Source: Spirosoma rhododendri (GTDB lineage Bacteria; Bacteroidota; Bacteroidia; Cytophagales; Spirosomataceae). Taken from it: a stretch of DNA of 64,000 nucleotides. A program made the translations under genes and the position numbers. This document shows, piece by piece, positions 8,101-16,819 of this stretch. The notes under the pieces are model-generated. The model saw only the letters and a program-made list of their open reading frames with translations, searched no databases and was not told the DNA's origin. Position 1 is the first letter of the stretch, and every line of letters starts with the position of its first letter. The stretch covers positions 1,874,501 to 1,938,500 of the forward strand of contig NZ_CP051677.1 of assembly GCF_012849055.1 (NCBI RefSeq), read 5' to 3'.

Positions 8101-9171
8101 ATGAAACAGGATATTCGCAAGCAAACCGTACCGCAACTGACTGACTGGCTTAAGCAGCATGGCGAGCAGGGATTTCGGGCCAAACAGATTCACGAGTGGC
8201 TCTGGAAAAAGTCAGCGCAGTCGTTTGAGCAGATGAGCAATCTGTCGGTGCAGACGCGCGCGCTGCTAGCTGAGCATTTCGAGATTCGGTCCCTGTCGGT
8301 GCATCAGGAGCAGCGCAGCAACGACGGTACGATCAAATCGTCGTTTCAGCTGTACGATGGAAATCTGGTTGAGGGTGTGTTGATACCGGCGCTGCGCCAC
8401 GACGACCAGGATCGCATGACCGCCTGCGTGTCGAGTCAGGTAGGATGCTCGCTGACGTGTAAGTTCTGCGCTACGGGCTACATGGACCGCAAGCGAAACC
8501 TCGATGCCGCCGAGATCTACGATCAGGTAGTAGCGATCGATCGACAGGCCAAACAGAATTACGACGTGCCGCTGTCGAACATCGTATATATGGGCATGGG
8601 CGAGCCACTGCTCAACTACAAAAACGTGCTGGAATCCGTCGACCGGATTACCTCGCCGACGGGGCTGGGCATGTCGCCGAAGCGAATTACGGTGTCGACG
8701 GCGGGTATTGCCAAGATGATCCGGCAGCTGGGTGATGATCAGGTGAAATTCAATCTGGCCCTGTCGCTGCACGCAGCCAACGACACCAAGCGCGACACCA
8801 TTATGCCCATCAACGAAAGCAATACGCTGGAAGCATTGGGCGACGCGCTGAGTTATTTCTACCAGAAAACCGGCACCCGCATCACGTTCGAGTACATCCT
8901 GTTCTACAATTTCAACGACACGCTACAGGACGCGCAGGAACTGTGGCGGTTTACGAAGCGCGTACCGGCGAAGGTGAACATCATCGAATACAACCCGATC
9001 GCCGAAGCCAATTTCAAAAGTACGGACCCCCAGACGCTCGATAAATTCGCCGGTTATCTGGATAGTAAGGGTGTGATTGTAAACGTTCGCCGGAGCCGGG
9101 GTAAGGATATCGACGCGGCCTGTGGTCAACTGGCAGGTAAAGAGAAGGGCACCGTAAAACAGACTGTCTGA
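8101..9171 (+). CDS. rlmN: Dual-specificity 23S rRNA/tRNA adenine-C2 methyltransferase
   Basis: Radical-SAM enzyme that methylates C2 of A2503 in 23S rRNA and A37 in some tRNAs. 356 aa. The [4Fe-4S] motif CxxxCxxC is at Cys116, Cys120 and Cys123 (CSLTCKFC). The two catalytic cysteines of the family correspond to Cys109 (7 residues before the cluster) and Cys341 (DAACGQ). The GEPLLNY, LSLHA and YILFYNFND segments are standard. The leader is the right arm of repeat C and has no visible Shine-Dalgarno sequence, which is normal for Bacteroidota. Confidence 0.97.
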   Translation: MKQDIRKQTVPQLTDWLKQHGEQGFRAKQIHEWLWKKSAQSFEQMSNLSVQTRALLAEHFEIRSLSVHQEQRSNDGTIKSSFQLYDGNLVEGVLIPALRHDDQDRMTACVSSQVGCSLTCKFCATGYMDRKRNLDAAEIYDQVVAIDRQAKQNYDVPLSNIVYMGMGEPLLNYKNVLESVDRITSPTGLGMSPKRITVSTAGIAKMIRQLGDDQVKFNLALSLHAANDTKRDTIMPINESNTLEALGDALSYFYQKTGTRITFEYILFYNFNDTLQDAQELWRFTKRVPAKVNIIEYNPIAEANFKSTDPQTLDKFAGYLDSKGVIVNVRRSRGKDIDAACGQLAGKEKGTVKQTV

Positions 9172-9313
9172 GCTGGTCGCTCTAACGCGCCGGGTGCCTT
9201 TACCGAATCGACGGATCAATAAAACGTTACGTGCCTTTGCTGTAAGTACAAGAGCCGTAACACATTGCGTCAGTACTTAATATTGGGGTAATATCGCTCT
9301 CCTTCGTTTGCCG

Positions 9314-9321
9314 TACTTTTG
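9314..9321 (+). promoter_or_regulatory. Putative -7 box of the phosphate transporter gene
   Basis: TACTTTTG matches TAnnTTTG, 56 nt before the ATG at 9377. Confidence 0.5.
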
Positions 9322-9376
9322 CGGCATCTAAGCCGACGAATTCGTTGTTGGCTGTTACACGAAGCTCACCCACCCA

Positions 9377-10804
9377 ATGTTTGGATTAGAAACGGACGTT
9401 TTTATCCTCCTCTTCATCAGTCTTTTTGCTGCCTGCGCGTTTGAATTCGTCAACGGGTTTCACGACACGGCCAACGCTGTAGCCACCGTTATTTACACTA
9501 ATTCGCTGAAGCCAACCGTGGCCGTCGTCTGGTCGGGTATCTGCAACTTTGCCGGGGTACTGCTGGGCGGTATCGGCGTCGCGATGGGTATTGTCAACCT
9601 GCTGCCCGTCGAACTGCTGGTCGATCAGAACGTATATCACAGCGTTGCAATGGTCATGGCCCTGCTGCTTAGCGCCATTATCTGGAACGTCGGTACGTGG
9701 TACTTTGGCCTGCCTAGTTCCAGCTCACACACACTCATCGGTTCTATTTTGGGCGTCGGCCTAGCGTTCTCGACCATGCCGGAAAATACGGAAGGCGGTT
9801 CAGCTGTCAACTGGGAGAAAGCCATCGAAACGGGTGAGGCATTACTGCTGTCGCCCCTGCTGGGTTTCAGCCTAGTTATTGTGCTGATGTTTCTGATCCG
9901 CAAGATCGTACCGGAAGAAACGAAAGATCAGCTGTTCAAAGAGCCGAAGAAAAACACCCCGCCACCGTCCTGGATTCGGGGTATTCTGGTTGCTACCTGT
10001 TCGCTGGTTAGCTTCTTCCACGGCAGCAACGACGGTCAGAAGGGTGTGGGCCTGATTATGCTGATTCTGATCGGTATCGTACCGTTTCAATTCGCCGTCA
10101 ATCCCAACATTGATCCCAAACTGCTGCAAAGCAATATCACCGGTATCGAACAGACAATTGCCGCACTGAACCCTGCTCAGCTATCGTCGGTAAACCGGGA
10201 AAGGCTGGCGGAGACGAAGCAGGAGCTGGCTAATCTGAGAACACTCGTTGCCAGTTCACAAACGACCAACAACCAGATTTCGAAGGAAAAACGGCTCAAC
10301 GTTCGGCGCGATCTGTTGCTGATCAACAGCCACATGAGCAAGATCTCGGTTGATGAGGGCGCCAATCTAAGCCCGAATCAGATGAAAATGCTGCGCGACA
10401 GTCTGGGCGAAGAAAAGGGCATTCGTCGCTTTACTGACTACGCTCCTTTGTGGGTAATCTTTATGGTGGCGCTGTCGCTGGGTCTGGGTACGATGATCGG
10501 CTGGCGCCGGATCGTAGTGACGGTGGGCGAGAAAATTGGTAAGCAGCACCTGACCTACGCACAGGGCGCATCTGCCGAGCTGGTCGCTGCGCTGATGATC
10601 GCGCTGTCGTCGTGGCGGCACCTGCCCGTCAGTACTACCCACATCCTGTCGTCGGGTATTGCGGGTAGTATGGTTGCTAACAAGGGTGTTAAAAACCTGC
10701 AATTCGGTACCGTCCGCAACATTGCCCTCGCCTGGGTCCTGACGCTCCCCGTCTCGATCCTGCTCTCCTTCACCCTCTACACTGTCTTCCGTTGGCTGAT
10801 CTAA
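9377..10804 (+). CDS. PiT family inorganic phosphate transporter
   Basis: Inner-membrane low-affinity phosphate symporter of the PiT/PHO4 family, 475 aa. The duplicated signature is present: GFHDTANAVATVIYTNSLKP in the N-terminal half and FFHGSNDGQKGVGL in the C-terminal half, plus LPSSSSHTLIGS and LPVSTTHILSSG. About ten membrane helices are visible. A hydrophilic insert of about 100 residues (roughly 235-345, heptad-like, with LNPAQLSSVNRERLAETKQEL) interrupts the second half and probably forms a coiled coil; this insert is not part of the minimal family core. No PhoU-like partner is adjacent. Confidence 0.93.
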   Translation: MFGLETDVFILLFISLFAACAFEFVNGFHDTANAVATVIYTNSLKPTVAVVWSGICNFAGVLLGGIGVAMGIVNLLPVELLVDQNVYHSVAMVMALLLSAIIWNVGTWYFGLPSSSSHTLIGSILGVGLAFSTMPENTEGGSAVNWEKAIETGEALLLSPLLGFSLVIVLMFLIRKIVPEETKDQLFKEPKKNTPPPSWIRGILVATCSLVSFFHGSNDGQKGVGLIMLILIGIVPFQFAVNPNIDPKLLQSNITGIEQTIAALNPAQLSSVNRERLAETKQELANLRTLVASSQTTNNQISKEKRLNVRRDLLLINSHMSKISVDEGANLSPNQMKMLRDSLGEEKGIRRFTDYAPLWVIFMVALSLGLGTMIGWRRIVVTVGEKIGKQHLTYAQGASAELVAALMIALSSWRHLPVSTTHILSSGIAGSMVANKGVKNLQFGTVRNIALAWVLTLPVSILLSFTLYTVFRWLI

Positions 10805-10806
10805 AG

Positions 10807-10889
10807 GGTTTACGGTTTTCAGTATACGGTTTACGGTGAAAATTCGGTACAGCCGGTGGCCGTAAACCGTACACTGAAAACCGTAAACC
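10807..10889. repeat. Intergenic inverted repeat, copy E (different sequence)
   Basis: 30-bp arms at 10807-10836 and 10860-10889 with a single mismatch and a 23-nt loop. The arm is a chain of 7-bp words (GTTTACG, GTTTTCA, GTATACG, GTTTACG). The sequence is unrelated to copies A-D but the design is the same. It lies between two convergent genes and has no U-tract. Confidence 0.88.
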
Positions 10890-10896
10890 TCTCCTT

Positions 10897-11700
10897 TCAC
10901 TTGACCCACTCCGGCGTGTCTTGCTCGATGGCGTGGCGGACTTTAGCAACGATGTCATCGACGGTGTCGTCGGGGCTGATTTGTAATGGAGCTTTAAAAC
11001 GCACTGTCAGCAGTGTGTTTCTTTTTTTTAAGCGTAGTCCTTTTTTGTCGAACGCCCGGCGGAATCCATTGATTACGACCGGAATCACGATTGGGTCGAG
11101 GTTTTTGACCAGGTGTCCCGTGCCCTTGCGAACGGGGGCATACGACTTGGTTGTCCCCTGCGGAAAACTCACGACCCAGCCGTGTTGAAGTGCCGTGGCA
11201 ATCTTGTCATTGGCCGACGTATCGACTTCCCGCTTTACATCACGTCCATCGGCCCGCCATGACCGTTCGATGGTTAGTGCCCCGGCCTGCCCCAGAATAC
11301 GCGGCAGTAAGCCCTGATTCATTGTCTCGGCAGCAGCTACATAGTATTGCCGGGCGCGTGGCCCCAACAGGTACATGGGCGGCAGCAGCGTGTTTTTGAA
11401 CCCCCATTTTACCGCGCAGAAAATCTGAAAAAAGGCGATCACATCAGCGAAATAGGTCTGGTGATTCGATAAAAACAGGACGTTGTTGATCGGCAGATTT
11501 TCCAGATGCTCCGTTCCTTCGATCTGAATCCGGTTGACGACCGTGTAGCGCCCATACGTAACCCAACCGACTATACCGATAATCATCCGGCGCAGTAGTA
11601 GCGAGTTGCCGAACGGATCGCGCTCAAACAAACCCAGCACATCAAGTGGCATCAGGAAGCGAGGTAGGAAGCTGAATTTCGTCGGCTTGATGTAGTGCAT
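10897..11700 (-). CDS. 1-acyl-sn-glycerol-3-phosphate acyltransferase family (PlsC-like)
   Basis: The start at 11700 is chosen because the protein then begins MHYIKPTKFSF and family homology follows; the upstream extension is Cys-rich and unlike this family. 267 aa. The acyltransferase motif NHxxxxD is at residues 79-86 (NHQTYFAD). The block II motif reads FPQGTTKS instead of the usual FPEGTRS, an unusual substitution at the glycerophosphate-binding site, so the acceptor may not be lysophosphatidate. It is probably membrane-associated and acts in lipid assembly. Confidence 0.88.
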   Translation of the reverse strand: MHYIKPTKFSFLPRFLMPLDVLGLFERDPFGNSLLLRRMIIGIVGWVTYGRYTVVNRIQIEGTEHLENLPINNVLFLSNHQTYFADVIAFFQIFCAVKWGFKNTLLPPMYLLGPRARQYYVAAAETMNQGLLPRILGQAGALTIERSWRADGRDVKREVDTSANDKIATALQHGWVVSFPQGTTKSYAPVRKGTGHLVKNLDPIVIPVVINGFRRAFDKKGLRLKKRNTLLTVRFKAPLQISPDDTVDDIVAKVRHAIEQDTPEWVK

Positions 11701-11994
11701 AGACCGGTCAGTGTCGGAGTTACCTAGTAAAGATAAAAAAGTGGGCAATGTTTTCGGGAAAAAGTCCAAAGCCCGAACTGACAAATAAACAGGATGCCCT
11801 GTCAGTATGCAACCAACCGCCTGGTTGCGGGGTAACAGGGCGCAATGGAACAGGCATAAAAAAAGTTTTTCCGCCCCATTAATCTTTCCGCAGGTACTGC
11901 TGTCAAACCGGCAGATTACACAAAAACGCAGAAGGCCTATCGGTGACACTTTACACAATCAGTTTCCATTCACTACACTTTTTTACGTATTACC

Positions 11995-12684
11995 ATGAAA
12001 CGAATTGTGCTTGCTGGTCTCGCTGCGTTGGGTGTGTTTATTGGATCGTCGGCTTCTGCACAGGTGCAGGTCGGCGTCCGGGGCGGTGCCAACTGGGGCT
12101 TCACCTCGAACCCCGGCTATCTGGGCGCGCTGACGTCGTCGTTTCACCCCTCGCCCGGCCCAACGGGAGCCGTTTTCCTCGATATTCCGCTGAGTGATGT
12201 TGTCTCGTTCCGGCCGGAAGTAGCGTACGTTCAGAAAGGCTTTCTGGTTAAGCAGGGGATGGAACTGAATCTGGGCGGCTTTGCCCTGCCGATTGGTGCC
12301 CGCATCGCCTACCAGTCGCAATACCTTGAAGTGCCGCTGCTGCTGAAAGTAAATCTGACGCAGGGAGCTGTGCAGCCTTATTTCATCGCCGGTCCGTCGG
12401 TGGGCTACGCACTGGATGGCCGCGTCAGAACCCGCGCCACGGCCCTGATTACAACCCGCCCCATCGACGTCGATGTTAATTACGGCGGTGCCCTGAATCG
12501 GTGGGATATCGGCGCGACGGGCGGACTGGGGCTGGCGATGGACGCCGGGGCCGGTAAACTCTTTATCGAAGGACGCTACACCTACGGTTTCAACCGCCAG
12601 ATTCAGGTGCCGGTTGTCAACGTAAACATTCGTAACCAGGGCGTCGCTCTATCCGTTGGCTACTCCTTTCCGATTGGCTATTAA
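11995..12684 (+). CDS. Outer-membrane beta-barrel protein, porin-like
   Basis: 229 aa with a signal peptide (MKRIVLAGLAALGVFIGSSASAQ). The mature part has alternating amphipathic strands, begins VQVGVRGGANWGF, and ends with an aromatic strand VALSVGYSFPIGY, the usual pattern of the PorT-like/OMP_b-brl_2 small barrels common in Bacteroidota. Related segments: FRPEVAYVQKGF, LEVPLLLKVNL, GPSVGYALDG, FIEGRYTYGF. An eight-strand barrel without a known substrate is likely. It is a single-gene unit followed by a terminator. Confidence 0.88.
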   Translation: MKRIVLAGLAALGVFIGSSASAQVQVGVRGGANWGFTSNPGYLGALTSSFHPSPGPTGAVFLDIPLSDVVSFRPEVAYVQKGFLVKQGMELNLGGFALPIGARIAYQSQYLEVPLLLKVNLTQGAVQPYFIAGPSVGYALDGRVRTRATALITTRPIDVDVNYGGALNRWDIGATGGLGLAMDAGAGKLFIEGRYTYGFNRQIQVPVVNVNIRNQGVALSVGYSFPIGY

Positions 12685-12751
12685 TTTGCTTGTTCCTCCA
12701 TTCATCCCATTCATCCACTACACGCTTTTTGTTGAATCAACCTAATCGGAC

Positions 12752-12786
12752 AAGGCGGTACTAACTAAGTGCCGCCTTTCTTTTTT
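12752..12786 (+). terminator. Rho-independent terminator after the barrel gene
   Basis: An 11-bp stem (AAGGCGG...CCGCCTT with one G-T pair) is followed by a run of T (12781-12786). Confidence 0.75.
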
Positions 12787-12904
12787 GCGTGATAAATAAG
12801 TTAAAATTGGTCGAAAGTGCGGTAAACGTGAACGTGTGCCAGTGCGTTTTTGTATTTTTACCATTCTTTACTATTGAACTTGTCCTGCTTTCCCGGACTA
12901 CAAC

Positions 12905-13912
12905 ATGACACAGTTTACCAATTTTGTTCAGTCGACGGCTTCCGAACCGCACCGTATTCGTACCCGTCAAATTCTGAAGGCGCATCCAGACATCAAGCGG
13001 ATGATCGGGCAGAAAAACCCGCGCACGTTCTGGGTAATTCTGGGCTGCGTAACCATGATGACGGGTATCGCCTGGCTGGTGCGCGATCAGTCGTGGTGGA
13101 TCGTCGTTGCTGCGGCCTGGTTCATTGGTGCTTTCCCGGCCCATACGCTGTTTGTCTGCATCCACGAAGCAGCCCACAACCTGATTTTCCGCAAGCCGAC
13201 GGCCAACGCCTGGGCCGCGATCTTCGCTAACCTGCCGACGGTATTGCCAACGGCCCTGTCGTTCAAGAATTTTCATATCAAACACCACGCGTTCCAGGGC
13301 GTCCATGAGTTAGATGCCGACCTGCCAGACTGGTACGAAGCCAAGCTCATAAACAACTACGCGATTGGTAAAGCCCTCTGGCTGCTGTTCTTCCCAATCT
13401 TTCAGGCAATCCGCACGATCCGTTGCCGCGAACTGGCCGTTATCGACAAATGGGTTGCCCTGAACATCGTCGTGCAACTGGCGTTCGACGTGCTGATCGT
13501 CGTGCTGTTTGGCTGGAAAGCGCTGGCATTCATGCTGCTTTGCCTGTTCTTCTCGGTAGGGCTGCACCCACTGGGTGCTCGCTGGATTCAGGAGCACTAC
13601 CTGACGCTCGACCCGAATCAGGAGACGTACAGCTACTACGGTGTGCTGAACACGCCGAACCTGAACGTTGGATTTCACAACGAGCACCACGATTTCCCGT
13701 CGATCCCCTGGAACCGGCTACCCGAAATCCGGAAATCGGCTCCCGAGTACTACGATACGCTGAAATACCACACGTCGTACGTCAGGTTGTTTTTCCGCTT
13801 CCTGTTCGATCAGGAGATCTCGCTTTATTCGCGCATCGTTCGTAAAGAGCGCGGCAAAGTGACGCTGGCCGATCAGTCGAAGCCGGATATCGAAATGGCA
13901 CACGCACAATAG
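12905..13912 (+). CDS. Fatty acid desaturase, sphingolipid delta4-desaturase (DEGS1)-like
   Basis: Di-iron membrane desaturase, 335 aa. The three His boxes are at 87-91 (HEAAH), 124-128 (HIKHH) and 258-262 (HNEHH), nearly the same positions as in human dihydroceramide desaturase DEGS1 (box 1 at 89-93). Similarity also covers the N-terminal Lipid_DES segment (EPHRIRTRQILKAHPDIK) and the C-terminal part (ETYSYYGVLNTPNLNVGFHN, APEYYDTLKYH, YSRIVRKERGKV), all recalled from the DEGS family rather than searched. In eukaryotes the enzyme introduces the 4,5-trans double bond of ceramide. Bacteroidota make sphingolipids, so a ceramide-type substrate is plausible but unproven. Single gene with its own terminator. 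Confidence 0.9.
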   Translation: MTQFTNFVQSTASEPHRIRTRQILKAHPDIKRMIGQKNPRTFWVILGCVTMMTGIAWLVRDQSWWIVVAAAWFIGAFPAHTLFVCIHEAAHNLIFRKPTANAWAAIFANLPTVLPTALSFKNFHIKHHAFQGVHELDADLPDWYEAKLINNYAIGKALWLLFFPIFQAIRTIRCRELAVIDKWVALNIVVQLAFDVLIVVLFGWKALAFMLLCLFFSVGLHPLGARWIQEHYLTLDPNQETYSYYGVLNTPNLNVGFHNEHHDFPSIPWNRLPEIRKSAPEYYDTLKYHTSYVRLFFRFLFDQEISLYSRIVRKERGKVTLADQSKPDIEMAHAQ

Positions 13913-13931
13913 GTTAACGACAGTTTAGTCG

Positions 13932-13964
13932 AAAAAGGAGAGCTGGTAACGGCTCTCCTTTTTT
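13932..13964 (+). terminator. Rho-independent terminator after the desaturase gene
   Basis: 12-bp arms (AAAAAGGAGAGC and its complement) with an 8-nt loop and a terminal run of six T. Confidence 0.85.
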
Positions 13965-14032
13965 CTTGTTTGCGGGCTGGATAAAGGCGGTAAAAACGGT
14001 ACATTGGCTGCGTTCTTGCTATCCATATACCA

Positions 14033-15313
14033 ATGAAACTATCCGCGTACTACCGTCAGATCAGTGTCTGTACTATACTAGTCAGCCTGCTGGCGACCTG
14101 CACCCGTCGCCAGCCCGATGTGCCGCCCGCCGACGATGGGGTAAGATTACTGGGAGTAACCATCCCCGGCTTCCCCAGTGAAAACATCAGTATCGATCAG
14201 GTCAAAAAAGAGATCGTGCTGACGGTACCTGACAGTCCGTCGTCGCTGACGTTTGAAAAAATGTCGTTTCAGACCTCGGCTGGAAGCAGCGTATGGCAGG
14301 AAGATCACAAGCGCGTGGATCTATGTATCGGAGGAGCGGAGCTGGTCTACGTGTTGAGCGAGACGAAAAGCAATGCGTATAAATTTGTTGTGAAACAGCC
14401 CCGACCACTGGCGATCGGCTTCATCGACAACCAAACGAAAGCAACGATTGGTCAGTCGCTGGCGGTGCGGATCGATAACACGACTGATGGCAAGGGTGGA
14501 GGAGTGGTTCTGCTGACGCGCACAGACACAGGGGAGCAGGATAGTTTACGGGTAGGTTGTCAGGTTGATGGTAATCAGTACATACTGGAAACACCCCAGC
14601 GCGTCAGGCCAGGGGAGTATATTGTAGCCTTGCAGAAAAAAAGTGGTCGCACCGCGACGGCTCCACAGAAACTAACGTTCCAGAAAGGGACGCCGTCCGT
14701 TAACGAATTATGGGGAGCGCTAACCGTGGGGCAGTCGCTGACGCTTGCGGGTAGCAATCTGTTCGCCGACGACGCGCCTGAGGTTTTACTGCGTCGAAGC
14801 AGCGGAGAGACGACACGTATAAAACCCACCAGTATTTCGCCCTACGGCTGGTCGCTGACCACTGCTTTGCCCGCTACTATACAGCCAGGATACTACGACA
14901 TAGCCGTATTGTTTCAGGGCAAGACCATGTCGACGAAGCAACGAATAGTCGTGCTCCGGGACGAACTTCAGCCAGCTGTAGGCCGTATTAACAACGAACT
15001 GACAACTGCGTCGGAAACCAAGCCGATTGTACTGGTGCGCGGGCAACATAATTTTGCGACAATCTGGCCGCAGCTGTATAGTTGGGGTGAGTCTCGGGTC
15101 AAGCTGGACATAAAGCTGACATCAATTGATAATTCAGGCCAGTCGACCCGATTTTTGTTCAGCAACCAGTCGTACAATGGTGATTATCCGCCTGCGCTTA
15201 ACGTCCCGGCAACCGTACAGTCGGGGCGGTACATACTCAGCGTTGTCGCTACCTATACCGACGGTACCGTCAGCGAAAGCGAACCGCTGGAACGGATCGT
15301 AGAGGTGCGGTAG
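14033..15313 (+). CDS. Surface lipoprotein with Ig-like repeats, unknown function
   Basis: 426 aa with a lipoprotein signal peptide ending LLATC. After the anchor there is a DUF5018-like N-terminal module (LLGVTIPGFPSENISIDQVKKEIVLTVP), then several beta-sandwich segments of IPT/TIG character, for example VGQSLTLAGSNLFADDAPEVLL and PATIQPGYYDIAVLF. Repeated phrases of the type PGYYDI/SGRYILSV suggest three or four tandem domains. It is probably exposed at the cell surface or in the periplasm. No partner genes are adjacent. Confidence 0.78.
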   Translation: MKLSAYYRQISVCTILVSLLATCTRRQPDVPPADDGVRLLGVTIPGFPSENISIDQVKKEIVLTVPDSPSSLTFEKMSFQTSAGSSVWQEDHKRVDLCIGGAELVYVLSETKSNAYKFVVKQPRPLAIGFIDNQTKATIGQSLAVRIDNTTDGKGGGVVLLTRTDTGEQDSLRVGCQVDGNQYILETPQRVRPGEYIVALQKKSGRTATAPQKLTFQKGTPSVNELWGALTVGQSLTLAGSNLFADDAPEVLLRRSSGETTRIKPTSISPYGWSLTTALPATIQPGYYDIAVLFQGKTMSTKQRIVVLRDELQPAVGRINNELTTASETKPIVLVRGQHNFATIWPQLYSWGESRVKLDIKLTSIDNSGQSTRFLFSNQSYNGDYPPALNVPATVQSGRYILSVVATYTDGTVSESEPLERIVEVR

Positions 15314-15350
15314 TGCCAGAAAATCTTCGGCGTGCAACCGTTTTCTGGCG

Positions 15351-15358
15351 TACCTTTG
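15351..15358 (+). promoter_or_regulatory. Putative -7 box of glyA
   Basis: TACCTTTG matches TAnnTTTG, 75 nt before the glyA ATG. Confidence 0.45.
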
Positions 15359-15432
15359 CTATAAATAACTGGTTGCCTGTCAGCCATGCCGGTAGGTAGC
15401 CAGTCTGTTCACGAATTGAATAAACCAAGCGA

Positions 15433-16725
15433 ATGACGACCGCAACGACAACCACCCGCGATACGCAGATTTTTGACCTGATAAGCCAGGAAAAACACCG
15501 GCAGGAGTCGGGTATCGAACTGATTGCTTCTGAGAACTTTGTATCGCCACAGGTGATGGAAGCCGCCGGTAGTGTGCTGACCAACAAATACGCTGAAGGA
15601 CTACCGGGCAAACGCTACTACGGCGGTTGCGAAGTGGTCGATCAGGTCGAGCAGATTGCTATTGACCGGGCGAAAGAACTGTTCGGTGCCGGTTGGGTAA
15701 ACGTACAGCCGCATTCGGGCGCACAGGCCAACACGGCCGTGTTCCTGGCCTGTCTGCAACCCGGTGACACGATTCTCGGCTTCGACCTGTCGCACGGCGG
15801 TCACCTGACGCACGGTTCGCCCGTAAATATTTCGGGTAAATACTTCCGGCCAACCTTCTACGGTGTAGAGCGTGAAACGGGCGTTATCAACTACGACGTG
15901 GTTGAAGAAACCGCTAAGCGTGAGCGGCCCAAGATGCTGATTTGTGGTGCGTCGGCTTACAGCCGCGACTGGGATTACGCCCGGCTGCGCGCCATCGCCG
16001 ACGAGGTTGGTGCTATCATGCTGGCCGACGTGTCGCACCCGGCGGGTTTGATTGCGAAAGGACTGCTGAACGATCCACTGGCGCACGCCCACATTGTGAC
16101 GACAACAACGCACAAGACGTTGCGCGGCACACGGGGTGGTATGATTATGATGCGCGACGATTTCGAGAATCCGTTCGGTATCAAAACGATGAAGGGCGAA
16201 ACCCGCCTGATGTCGTCGCTGCTCGATTCGGGCGTTTTCCCCGGCACGCAGGGTGGTCCGCTGGAGCACATCATCGCAGCTAAAGCCGTTGCCTTCGGTG
16301 AAGCCCTGACCGACGATTTCCACGATTACGCGGTTCGGGTGAAAGCCAACGCGCAGGCAATGGCCGCTGCCTTCCTGAGCCGTGGTTATCAGATCATTTC
16401 GGGCGGTACAGACAACCACCTGATGCTGATCGACCTGCGCTCGAAAGGGTTGACGGGTAAACTGGCCGAAAACACGCTTATTAAAGCAGACATCACCATC
16501 AACAAAAACATGGTGCCGTTTGACGATAAGTCGCCGATGGTCACGTCGGGGATGCGCGTGGGTACGGCTGCGATGACGACACGTGGTTTGAATGAATCGG
16601 ACATGGAGCAGATCGTCGTATATATCGACCGGGTGCTGATGAACCACGACGACGCGGCTACGCTGGCCACCGTAAAAGAAGAAATCAACGAGTGGATGAA
16701 AGCATTTCCGCTCTTTAAAAGTTAA
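15433..16725 (+). CDS. glyA: Serine hydroxymethyltransferase
   Basis: PLP enzyme converting serine and tetrahydrofolate to glycine and 5,10-methylene-THF; cytoplasmic. 430 aa. Family landmarks: [32 protein letters not shown], and the PLP-binding lysine in [14 protein letters not shown] near residue 229. Its TAA stop overlaps the first bases of repeat copy D, which separates it from tatC. Confidence 0.98.
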   Translation: MTTATTTTRDTQIFDLISQEKHRQESGIELIASENFVSPQVMEAAGSVLTNKYAEGLPGKRYYGGCEVVDQVEQIAIDRAKELFGAGWVNVQPHSGAQANTAVFLACLQPGDTILGFDLSHGGHLTHGSPVNISGKYFRPTFYGVERETGVINYDVVEETAKRERPKMLICGASAYSRDWDYARLRAIADEVGAIMLADVSHPAGLIAKGLLNDPLAHAHIVTTTTHKTLRGTRGGMIMMRDDFENPFGIKTMKGETRLMSSLLDSGVFPGTQGGPLEHIIAAKAVAFGEALTDDFHDYAVRVKANAQAMAAAFLSRGYQIISGGTDNHLMLIDLRSKGLTGKLAENTLIKADITINKNMVPFDDKSPMVTSGMRVGTAAMTTRGLNESDMEQIVVYIDRVLMNHDDAATLATVKEEINEWMKAFPLFKS

Positions 16726-16810
16726 AGAGCGAAAGAGTGAATGAGTGAAAGAGCGAAATAAAGCCGCGAATCATTCAATCGCTCTTTCACTCATTCACTC
16801 TTTCGCTCAT
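16724..16810. repeat. Intergenic inverted repeat, copy D
   Basis: Left arm 16724-16756 (the same 33 bases as the copy A left arm) and right arm 16778-16810, with a loop of about 21 nt. The element starts in the glyA stop codon and ends 9 nt before the tatC ATG. Confidence 0.9.
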
Positions 16811-16819
16811 TGTTATACA

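Noticed and set aside
11701..11958. An 86-residue N-terminal extension of the acyltransferase
   Set aside because: Cys-rich sequence without family similarity, and no signal peptide; ATG 11700 gives a normal start.
16745..16819. An N-terminal extension of TatC by 25 residues from an upstream ATG
   Set aside because: The extension is encoded entirely by the inverted repeat and has no TatC similarity; the ATG at 16820 gives the normal family start.
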